This document shows positions 1 to 5,689 of a stretch of 6,554 nucleotides of DNA, piece by piece. Positions within the stretch are counted from its first letter, which is position 1. The number at the start of each line of letters is the position of its first letter. The stretch covers positions 1 to 6,554 of the forward strand of contig JAFNAH010000168.1 of assembly GCA_017860075.1 (NCBI GenBank). The letters are read 5' to 3'. A model generated the notes under the pieces. The model made no database searches. It was not told where the DNA came from and saw only the letters and a list, made by a program, of their open reading frames with translations. A program made the translations under genes and the position numbers. This DNA is from Acidobacteriota bacterium. Its GTDB lineage: Bacteria > Acidobacteriota > UBA6911.

Positions 1-1352
1 AGTTTTCTGCCCGCCTCGGCGATGGCAAAGAAGGACTGGAACGCCGCGGCTTCGGCGATCGGCCGTTTCCAGCCGAGCTTCATACCGTCCCGGACATCAT
101 GCGCGCCGGGATCCGGACGTCCCGGATCGGCTCCTTCGTACTTGCTCTCGTAAGGCTTCCAACCCTCGCCCGCGGCATAATAAAAGCGTGCCTGAGCGAC
201 ATTGTGTACCCACCTTCCATCCCAGACGCCTGCTTCCTCTGTGCCCTCGGACTTGGTGAAGTCGCAGTGCTCCTCGACGAGGATGTTCCCCTTGCAGTTG
301 CCGTAGATAGGGATGTTCCTGCCTTTGCGGTCGGTCATTGCGCGCACGTCGTTGAAAAAACGCATCAGGTCGCTGCTTCCGCCAATGGCCCAGTCGTAGT
401 AGAGAGCGTCCGCCCCGGAGTCCACGGCGATCTCGGCGGCCTTCAGAACCTCTTTCCGGTAGTCGCTGTTCTTGACGTCCGTCCAGAAGGTCCGGCCGGG
501 TGTGCGCCAGCGGGGAAATCCCAGGTCGTCCTTGGCGATCCAGTCTCTCCACTCCGGATGCAGGAGGACGCTATCCAGGGAGATGGCGTTCAACCGCACG
601 CTGCCCGTGCCGCCGTCAAACATCACTTTGATGCCCGCCGCGTGACAGCGGTCGATGAAGTCTTTGTATCTCTTGTATTCCGCGCTTTGCAGGTCCTCCG
701 GCGTCACCGTTTGCAGCATCGCCAGATTGATGCGCGCCTCCTTGAACATCTCAAACAACCGGTCGAGATGGTTGAAGTCGATTCCCGCGCGGTAGTATCT
801 GACCAGTCCCCGCCGCGCCCACGGCACCAGTTCGCTCTCCCGCCTTTTGCCGGCGCCGGTGCTGCCGGCGACAAAGTCGAAATCGGCGATCGAAGGCACC
901 GCAGCCTTCGGAAGATAGCTCAGGCCGACCACGCGGGCGGAGGACTCCTTGACCTCCTCGAGCCGGCAGTCCAGCACGTCGCAGGAGGTAGCCCCGCTTT
1001 TCGGATACGAGATCCGGTTCAGGCCGGACCGCAGGTGGTCCGGCCTCAGAGGAATGACTATCTTGGCCAAAAGGCCGGCGGGCGCCGGTGGAATCGCGTA
1101 GATATTGCCGTTTACATCGACGCTCCCCTTCCCGGCGGAGTCCAAGCCGTCCGCGAGAATCACCAACCCGGGGTTCGCGACGGCCTTGACATCGCCGATC
1201 CGGATTACGTAATTCTTCGGTCCCCCTGCTTCGCCCGGCAGGGTTATCGCGGGATAGACTTTGCCGGCGCTGTTCTGGATAGAATAGACCGGCGTCGCCA
1301 GGCACGCGACCACCGGAACAAGCATTACGAAGAAGCAGCATCTTCTGGTCAT
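1..1352 (-). CDS. Secreted glycoside-hydrolase-like TIM-barrel protein, C-terminus beyond window edge
   Basis: The minus-strand frame is open for 450 codons from ATG at 1352 to the left edge with no stop, so the gene is partial at its 3' end. I translated it by hand throughout. Residues 1-24 form a Sec signal peptide (MTRRCC, then a hydrophobic stretch ending near ATPVYS). Residues about 25-135 look like a beta-sandwich or carbohydrate-binding region (GDVKAVANPGLVILADG, then LRSGLNRISYPKSG). From about 140 on, alternating strand-like and helix-like segments suggest a TIM barrel, including INLAMLQTVTPED, GIKVMFDGGTGSVRLN and GADALYYDWAIGG. Asp320 in YYDWA sits where retaining alpha-glycosidases often carry the nucleophile, and Glu369/372/373 (KSEGTEEAGVWD) are candidate acid/base residues; both are inferences. 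GAGG (1358-1361) lies 5 nt before the ATG. The transporter ends 40 bp upstream on the same strand, which suggests an operon. I cannot assign a numbered GH family. Confidence 0.82.
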   Translation of the reverse strand, partial: MTRRCCFFVMLVPVVACLATPVYSIQNSAGKVYPAITLPGEAGGPKNYVIRIGDVKAVANPGLVILADGLDSAGKGSVDVNGNIYAIPPAPAGLLAKIVIPLRPDHLRSGLNRISYPKSGATSCDVLDCRLEEVKESSARVVGLSYLPKAAVPSIADFDFVAGSTGAGKRRESELVPWARRGLVRYYRAGIDFNHLDRLFEMFKEARINLAMLQTVTPEDLQSAEYKRYKDFIDRCHAAGIKVMFDGGTGSVRLNAISLDSVLLHPEWRDWIAKDDLGFPRWRTPGRTFWTDVKNSDYRKEVLKAAEIAVDSGADALYYDWAIGGSSDLMRFFNDVRAMTDRKGRNIPIYGNCKGNILVEEHCDFTKSEGTEEAGVWDGRWVHNVAQARFYYAAGEGWKPYESKYEGADPGRPDPGAHDVRDGMKLGWKRPIAEAAAFQSFFAIAEAGRK

Positions 1353-1392
1353 GGTTCCCTCACGAATTGATTGGGTCCGTCCCGTTTGAAAC

Positions 1393-2688
1393 CTACACAG
1401 TCGGCTCGCCGTGCACCTCGATTTCCTCGGGCTCGACACCTTCGGGCTTCGGCTCCGGCAGCCTGCCCGTCACGTCGAGGAGACCCCAGGCCAGCGCAGT
1501 TGTGGAACTGAGCACACCCGACCAGGCGCCGATGATCCGCAGATCGAAATGTTGCGAAGCAACGCCCGCCGCCATCATCGAAAGCATCATCACGGACCAG
1601 GTGATCGACTCGATCGTCGAGAATACACGGCCGCGATAAGTATCAGGGACGTGTCGAAGCAGTTGTGTCATATTCAGCACGGAGCTGACAGCCACCGCCG
1701 AGCGTGACAGCCCGATGAACACCAGTGCCAGCCAGTATTGCCGCATCTGGCTGAACATCACGTAGGCGCCGCCATGGATGATGTAGCAGACGGCATTCGT
1801 ACGCTTGTAGGCCTTGAAACTGGCGCGTTTCCCGAACCAGTGGCCGAACGCGCCGCCAATCAGCAGTCCGACGCCGGCACAACCCCAGACTTGGCCGATG
1901 CCGGCTGCGCCGCGATTGAAAACGATTTCACCGAACAGGCTGAACAGGATTTGGGCAGCCCCACCTCCGGTGGCCCAACCTATGTGGATCACTGCGATGC
2001 CGAGTATCAGAGGCGTCGCTCGCATATAGGCCAGCCCTTCGGTGTAGTCCCGCCATGGGCGGACCACCTCGGCTTCGGTGAGAGCCCGACGTTCGGCCCG
2101 GAACTCGCCTTTTGGGGCACGCAAATGTGAAATGGACCACGCCGAGAACAGGAACGAGAGCGAATTCAGGAAAAACGCCCAGTTGTAGCCAAACTGCATT
2201 ACGCTGGCGCCGGCCAGCAAGGTTCCGATGGTCAGCGTTGTCCATTGCGTCGTTTGTGTCAGTGAATTCGCAGTGTGCAGTTCCTTCTTATTTGCGATCG
2301 TGGGCAAAATCGCTGCGCGGCCGCTGGTGAAGAACGGCGAGGCGAACATCAGCAGCCCGCTGAACAGGTAGAGAAGCCAGGGTGACGGGAATCGGACCGC
2401 GAGGATGAAACCGGCCGCAAGCCCCGCGCGGACCAGGTCGCTGGCGATCATGATGCGCTTGCGGTCCATCCGGTCGAGAAGCACACCCGCCAACGGCCCG
2501 GCCATTACCGCCGGCACGGCGCGGGCCAACATGATCCCGCTGACAACCAGGCCGGAATGCGTGACCGCCAGCGCCAGGCTGAACACGGCGATGTTGTTGA
2601 AATGATCACCGATCTCGCTGACCACCTGGCCCATCCAGGTGTAGCGGTAATTCCTGTTCTGGCGCAGAAGCGTGGTGAATGCCGGCAT
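1393..2688 (-). CDS. MFS transporter, MFS_3 (EntS-like) type exporter
   Basis: An inner-membrane major facilitator superfamily protein of 431 aa from the chosen start, about the usual size for a 12-helix MFS carrier. The N-terminus (TLLRQNRNYRYTWMGQ, then SEIGDHFNNIAVFSLAL) matches the opening of MFS_3/enterobactin-exporter-like proteins. Motif A is clear between the second and third helices (residues 64-78, GPLAGVLLDRMDRKR). The late-loop motif VPDTYRGRVFSTIES is also typical of the family. A run of hydrophobic segments continues to about residue 408, followed by an acidic, proline-rich cytoplasmic tail (PEPKPEGVEPEEIEVHGE). The frame is open 44 codons further upstream to 2820, but that extension runs through a G/C hairpin and is not membrane-like, so I start at ATG 2688 although no good ribosome site precedes it. 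Substrate cannot be read from sequence; relatives export siderophores, drugs or macrolides. The stop is TAG at 1393-1395, 40 bp before the glycosidase-like gene. Confidence 0.9.
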   Translation of the reverse strand: MPAFTTLLRQNRNYRYTWMGQVVSEIGDHFNNIAVFSLALAVTHSGLVVSGIMLARAVPAVMAGPLAGVLLDRMDRKRIMIASDLVRAGLAAGFILAVRFPSPWLLYLFSGLLMFASPFFTSGRAAILPTIANKKELHTANSLTQTTQWTTLTIGTLLAGASVMQFGYNWAFFLNSLSFLFSAWSISHLRAPKGEFRAERRALTEAEVVRPWRDYTEGLAYMRATPLILGIAVIHIGWATGGGAAQILFSLFGEIVFNRGAAGIGQVWGCAGVGLLIGGAFGHWFGKRASFKAYKRTNAVCYIIHGGAYVMFSQMRQYWLALVFIGLSRSAVAVSSVLNMTQLLRHVPDTYRGRVFSTIESITWSVMMLSMMAAGVASQHFDLRIIGAWSGVLSSTTALAWGLLDVTGRLPEPKPEGVEPEEIEVHGEPTV

Positions 2689-2708
2689 CAGCGGTTTCTT
2701 GATCCCGC

Positions 2709-2734
2709 GTTGGGGGGATCCTGTGCCCCCCGAC
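2709..2734. repeat. G/C-rich inverted repeat (hairpin) upstream of the MFS gene
   Basis: GTTGGGGGG at 2709-2717 pairs with CCCCCCGAC at 2726-2734 (nine pairs, one of them T-G) around the 8-nt loop ATCCTGTG. It ends 21 bp upstream of the MFS start codon and would lie in the 5' untranslated leader of that gene, or in its promoter. There is no T run on either side, so it is not a standard terminator. It could be a dispersed palindromic element or a leader structure; the sequence alone does not decide. Confidence 0.55.
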
Positions 2735-2789
2735 AAACCCGTGCGTGACACCTGAAACTGGAACCTGACAACATGACGATCATTAAAAC

Positions 2790-3092
2790 ATGATGCGGTC
2801 AAGATCTCCAGCACGAGCACCGTTTGGCGAGGAAGGTTTTGAATACAGGGGCCAGACAGTCTTCAAATCCACCTTCGGCGGCCAGGAGGTAAGCGTGATA
2901 TTGGAGCGGGACACATCTCGGGTTGGGAAGAGAATTGAATTCAGACTCCTTGCCACCTCGAAAACCTCAACCATGCAGAAAGAACCGGGCGAGGCGGGCG
3001 GAGCCGGATTCCGCTTGGTTGGAATGACCGTGGGGAAGACTGCGACGGGGGGATCGGAGTTAGTGAGCATTCTGCAGAAGGAGGCTAGGTGA
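2790..3092 (+). CDS. Small repeat-module protein of unknown function, probably missing its 5' part
   Basis: A 100-codon plus-strand frame from ATG 2790 to TGA 3090-3092. I do not know its function. It contains two related modules. Residues about 14-42 (EEGFEYRGQTVFKSTFGGQE, then VSVILERD) align with residues about 71-98 (GAGFRLVGMTVGKTATGGSE, then LVSILQKE). They share GF, G.TV.K, GG.E and VS.IL. The second module has a full N-terminal half (EFRLLATSKTSTMQKE, residues about 51-66), while the first starts abruptly at GEEGFEY. The first 12 residues (MMRSRSPARAPF) are low-complexity and no Shine-Dalgarno site precedes the ATG. I infer that the original 5' end, probably including the first half of module 1, has been lost. 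The modules recall small acidobacterial hypothetical proteins, from memory only. The 3' end overlaps the next frame as GTGA. Confidence 0.6.
   Translation: MMRSRSPARAPFGEEGFEYRGQTVFKSTFGGQEVSVILERDTSRVGKRIEFRLLATSKTSTMQKEPGEAGGAGFRLVGMTVGKTATGGSELVSILQKEAR
3078..3084 (+). promoter_or_regulatory. Strong Shine-Dalgarno site (AAGGAGG) for the GTG start at 3089
   Basis: AAGGAGG is a full anti-SD match placed 4 nt before the GTG at 3089, and that GTG overlaps the upstream TGA stop as GTGA. This decides the unusual GTG start of the next frame and points to translational coupling in the ancestral operon. Confidence 0.65.
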
Positions 3093-3693
3093 GGCAGATT
3101 CTCTTAGTGCTTTTGTGCCTCACGGCGTGGAAATCGTCCCGGAGCCAAGTTGCAGTGATGAATGAGTAGGAGGCTAGTAAGGTCATCAAGTCCATGCGGG
3201 TGGACGGGCGAGTCGGAGGCTTCTGGGACACGCGGATTACGGGCACGGACATAGCTACGAGGCCTTTGTTGTCAAGTTTCCGATGGAAGCGGGAGGGGGG
3301 CTGAGTGTTGTGGGGAGCTCCGACTCCAGGGAAGTGTATCGACGCGCCGGGAGCCGCTTCTGATGCCCGGGCCCAGTGATGCTCCCGGCGCGCCACATCG
3401 CAGCAGAACCAGAGTTGATCCGGCCGCGTGTAAGCCCGAAGGTAATCAATATGCCAGTGAGGCCGGCGGGCGCGCCGCAAGTGGGGTGCGATCCGGGCAC
3501 GCAGACCTCCCGGACCGAGCCCGCTGCCGACGTAAACATAGAATCCCGCCCGAAGCTGCATCCCTCCGAGTCGCCCCACCTGGACGGTCCGCCCCTTCGT
3601 GCAGCGCAGGATGAGCGCATAGGTGCCGCGTCCAGGCGAAAGGGATGGTGCGACTTCAGGATCAACCGCCGGGGTGAACGATACGCTTCGCAT
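3085..3693 (-). CDS. DUF123 (GIY-YIG-like) nuclease-family protein with abnormal C-terminal tail
   Basis: A 202-codon frame from ATG 3693 to TAG 3085-3087, preceded by AGGAG very close to the start. The DUF123 domain (a GIY-YIG-like fold, putative endonuclease) runs from about residue 22 to 139. Family motifs are GTYALILRC (23-31), RAGFYVYVGSGLGPGGLRAR (48-67), HLRRARRPHWHIDYL (71-85) and REHHWA (103-108). Family members normally end near a Pro-Gly-(Phe)-Gly-Ser-Ser-Asp-Cys motif followed by SHLFxF. Here it reads FPGVGAPHNTQPPSRFHRK (121-139), aligned in length but with the Ser-Asp-Cys residues lost. The remaining 63 residues are not family-like and lie antisense to the plus-strand pseudogene, so they look like read-through after loss of the native stop near 3276. 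Activity is therefore doubtful. The 22 residues before the domain are also poorly supported, though no other in-frame start is present. Confidence 0.78.
   Translation of the reverse strand: MRSVSFTPAVDPEVAPSLSPGRGTYALILRCTKGRTVQVGRLGGMQLRAGFYVYVGSGLGPGGLRARIAPHLRRARRPHWHIDYLRAYTRPDQLWFCCDVARREHHWARASEAAPGASIHFPGVGAPHNTQPPSRFHRKLDNKGLVAMSVPVIRVSQKPPTRPSTRMDLMTLLASYSFITATWLRDDFHAVRHKSTKRICLT
3089..3304 (+). pseudogene. Broken gene for a small secreted protein (premature TAG)
   Basis: GTG 3089 opens a frame with a typical signal-peptide start (VRQILLVLLCLTAWKSSRSQ), preceded by a perfect ribosome site and coupled to the upstream gene. After 26 codons it meets TAG at 3167-3169. The same frame then resumes with protein-like sequence (EASKVIKSMRVDGRVGGFWD, then TRITGTDIAT) until TGA 3302-3304. 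Near 3250 the frame beginning at 3256 also becomes protein-like (SYEAFVVKFPMEAGGG) and runs to TGA 3361-3363, so a second shift is possible. However, that stretch is antisense, codon for codon, to the DUF123 gene and may be only its mirror. I read this as a nonsense-mutated, perhaps also frameshifted, pseudogene. The alternative is a genuine 26-residue secreted or leader peptide ending at 3169. No family is recognised. Confidence 0.45.
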
Positions 3694-3768
3694 CTTCTCC
3701 TGGACCAGAGCCTCGCCAATCCTGCTATGGGCCAGTCCTTAGCTGGAGCAGAAACACGTGGGTTCGGA

Positions 3769-3806
3769 GGGGCAGGCAACTGAAGTCAGTCGACTCTGCC
3801 TGCCCC
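3769..3806 (-). terminator. Long perfect inverted repeat over the end of the DUF4091 gene, terminator-like
   Basis: GGGGCAGGCA (3769-3778) and TGCCTGCCCC (3797-3806) are perfect 10-bp arms around an 18-nt loop. The loop contains a second small palindrome, ACTGA-AG-TCAGT (3779-3790). The DUF4091 stop codon (3786-3788) lies inside the loop. Placement at a gene end fits a transcription terminator or a 3' stabilising hairpin for minus-strand RNA. No T run follows on that strand, so it is not a classical intrinsic terminator. Confidence 0.4.
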
Positions 3807-5152
3807 TGGCTTCTCTGCCAGAGCTTTGAGTCCGATGATGGCCTCTGCCAGCCTGGTCCGGTATGCGATGTACCTGGCCGGGTCGGTGTCGTACACGCCT
3901 GTCTCTCCCACCAGCTCTTCAATCGACAGGAGTCCCCGGGCCGCATCGATCGCGGGACTTGCCATTCCGGCTGCCCCGGCTTTCGTCAGCAGGTCGTTGA
4001 GGGTCCAGAGGTACTCGTAGTCCTCCAGCCCTTCGCGGAACGCCTCGAACCGGATGGACGAGTAAGGCCGACCACCCTCGCCGGGGTAGATCAGGTATCC
4101 GTCGCCGTTGTAGCGGCCGAACGAGTTGGCAACCCATGGGACCTTGGGCCATTTATCCCCCGTCTTCCGGCAATTAACCCCCCAGGCGTTGGGTGACCAG
4201 TATTCAAATCCGTTGACCTTGTACTTCCAGCAGATCCAGAAGGTCGCCCGCACGTCAAGCAGCGGGTATTCGATGAAGAAGTTGGGATGGTCCTCCGGGC
4301 AGCAGCAGACGGCGAGCCACACCTCCGTGCCCTTCTTCTGCAAGGCCGCCACGCCTGCCTTGTGGTATTGGGTAACATAGACGTCGAAAACGTCGGCAAA
4401 ACCGGTAAGTTCCTTCACACCCTCCGGCTCGTTGAGGCACTGAATGATGCGCGCCTCGGGTGAGGCAGACTTGATGGCCCTGTCGATCTTCTTCACCTCC
4501 GGCCAGGCAGACCTCGGCGCTTCGTCGTAAACATAAACGTAAGCCTTGTCGAGCCACCCCGCCCGGCGGAGGTGGTCACTGTAAGCTCGGATCCTTTCGG
4601 TAAAGTCCTTGATGAATTCGGGGGTGTACTCCGTCTTCTTCTCGCGCTCGAGGTTGGGGGCAGTGGCCATGATGAAGCAGGTCATTCCCTTGCTGATCAG
4701 TCTCTGCAGCCTGGCATCGATGTCCCTGAAGTCATATCCGTTCCTGCCTTTGGACAGGCGCGTGGCTACTTCGCCGCCCGGCCCAAGGCGGTGCTCCAGG
4801 AGGAAATCCTCGTAGGCCCGCACCGTGTCTGTCTGCGCCGTGTTGTTCCCGCGCGTCGCCTGGTTGTCGTAAAAGGCACTGATGGCCCCCTCGCCCAGCC
4901 ACGTCAGCGTTCTCAGGTGCGTCTCGTCGGTCAGTGTGAAGTCCCATACCTTACATAGTTGTCGCCCTGGAATATCTTCTCCAGCGGCGAGACGACTCTG
5001 ACTCGATATCCGACGGAGCCTGCCGGCTCGACGATGGGCTTGGGCCTCCCGGGGAGGGCGGTCAGGTCGCTCGAGACCCCACCGGGTACTCTGATTTCGC
5101 CCGCCAGCGCCAGGGCCAGAGAGATCCCGGCACAAACTCGAAATACATTCAT
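3786..5152 (-). pseudogene. DUF4091 / GH123-like secreted glycoside hydrolase, frame-disrupted and missing its N-terminal domain
   Basis: The catalytic part lies in the frame ending at TGA 3786-3788. It becomes family-like at KVWDFTLTDETHLRTL (AAG at 4950-4952) and continues for about 388 residues. Typical features are LDKAYVYVYDEAP, with the adjacent Asp-Glu pair at 4521-4526 expected of GH123-like enzymes, then EYWSPNAWGVN, YLIYPGEGG and the family signature SIRFEAFREGLEDYEYLW. In this frame the codons upstream of 4952 are nonsense, Arg-rich sequence. The true N-terminus is in another frame: ATG 5152 with a signal peptide (MNVFRVCAGISLALALAG) and VRVVSPLEKIFQGDN, followed by a stop at 4931-4933. 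Adding one base near 4953-4955 would join the two. DUF4091 proteins usually carry a beta-sandwich domain of well over 100 residues between the SPLEK-type motif and WDFTLP; here it is absent. So I infer a deletion plus frameshift rather than a simple sequencing slip. GGGG (5158-5161) lies 5 nt before the start. Confidence 0.78.
4931..5152 (-). CDS. Signal-peptide-bearing N-terminal fragment of the DUF4091 gene
   Basis: This 73-codon frame is the 5' piece of the disrupted GH123-like gene. It has a Sec signal peptide (residues 1-18), a short linker (LPGRPKPIVEPAGSVGYRVR) and the start of the N-terminal sandwich domain (VVSPLEKIFQGDNYV, about residues 53-67). The last residues RYGTSH are out-of-frame sequence, overlapping the codons for KVWDFTLT in the catalytic frame. 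As it stands, ribosomes starting at 5152 would make only this short exported peptide. The 449-codon frame that can be drawn from an ATG at 5135 would give the catalytic domain a wrong, signal-less N-terminus. Confidence 0.6.
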   Translation of the reverse strand: MNVFRVCAGISLALALAGEIRVPGGVSSDLTALPGRPKPIVEPAGSVGYRVRVVSPLEKIFQGDNYVRYGTSH

Positions 5153-5364
5153 CTCAACCCCTGTTTTATTGCAGTTCCCGATCGGGCGGCAGTGGTAGTT
5201 TGCAGGGTCGACCGCAGACCAGGACCAGGCGCGATTATAGGCCGTTCGAAGCGCGCCTCGATAGCCGAATGCGCAGCACTGAGGTTTTCATTATCAGGTA
5301 TCAATGAGCTGCCTGGATCAACTGTGCCGGCCTTTCAGGCATCGATTCAGGTTGTCGGGCCTAA

Positions 5365-5652
5365 CCACACGCTTTCGCGCGTTGCCGGTTCCTGCCGGCG
5401 CTTCGCGCCTCAAGACTCTGCCCATTCGTCGAGGCACAGTCCAGTCCGCCACTTCCAGACCAGGCTGAAAGACTGGATGATCTCGATGCCTTCACGGCTT
5501 CTGTGTCACAGGCGGGGGGCTGATTGCAGGGCGAGGGCCTGCGCCTCCTGCGTCAGGCGAGATTCCAGCTGCCGACGAGGCCAAAGTTCCGCACACCTTC
5601 TGGCTTTACGCGGTGTTGCCGATTGGCTATGATCCGGGGCGTGGGATCTGAG
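5365..5652 (+). pseudogene. Possible frameshifted gene remnant of unknown function
   Basis: Two plus-strand frames look protein-like and abut at a run of six G. The first ends PLPDQAERLDDLDAFTASVS, then QAGG, and TGA at 5521-5523. The second reads GLIAGRGPAPPASGEIP, then AADEAKVPHTFWLYAVLPIG, then YDPGRGI, and TGA at 5650-5652. Adding one G to the run at 5514-5519 joins them as QAGGLIAG. The frame upstream is closed by TAA at 5362-5364, and no start with a ribosome site is evident, so the 5' end is also missing. I recognise no family. The tail AKVPHTFWLYAVLPIGYD is the most protein-like element in this intergenic region. The stop is 37 bp before the isomerase start. Chance open frame in GC-rich DNA is a real alternative. 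Confidence 0.28.
5377..5408. repeat. Compound G/C hairpin in the intergenic region
   Basis: An outer stem GCGCG (5377-5381) pairs with CGCGC (5404-5408). An inner stem GCCGG (5384-5388) pairs with CCGGC (5395-5399) around the loop TTCCTG. The two stems are separated by TT on one side and GCTT on the other. It is REP-like in size and composition; only one copy is present in the window, so its repetitive nature is unproven. Confidence 0.4.
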
Positions 5653-5689
5653 AAGGCACACAAATCACCTGACAGGTCGGGACTAACCT

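Larger units (their letters stand above)
5153..5689. other. Divergent intergenic region, 537 bp
   Basis: This separates the minus-strand DUF4091 gene from the plus-strand isomerase gene and must hold promoters for both, but I see no confident -35/-10 pair. A plus-strand frame from GTG 5192 to 5632 is open for 146 codons. Its product is Arg/Ser/Cys-rich with no recognisable motif, and I do not call it a gene. The region also contains a compound hairpin (5377-5408) and a possible decayed gene end (5365-5652), entered separately. Confidence 0.5.

Noticed and set aside
751..1341. 196-codon minus-strand frame with its own ATG
   Set aside because: It overlaps the glycosidase-like gene in another frame on the same strand, and its product is Arg/Gly-rich shadow sequence.
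99..1370. 423-codon plus-strand open frame
   Set aside because: It is antisense to the 450-codon minus-strand gene, which has a signal peptide and barrel-like motifs. The plus product is His/Arg/Val-rich with no recognisable domain.
2689..2820. 44-codon N-terminal extension of the MFS gene
   Set aside because: It passes through a hairpin, has no family similarity, and MFS_3 proteins begin close to the MPAFTTLLRQN segment.
3255..3779. 174-codon minus-strand frame overlapping DUF123
   Set aside because: It lies in a different frame from the recognisable DUF123 motifs, and its product is Arg/Ser/Pro-rich.
4953..5135. Start of the DUF4091 catalytic frame at ATG 5135
   Set aside because: The first 60 or so codons are an off-frame copy of the signal-peptide segment and are not protein-like.
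5192..5632. 146-codon plus-strand frame from GTG
   Set aside because: Arg/Ser/Cys-rich product, no ribosome site and no motif; the neighbouring frames are more protein-like at its 3' end.
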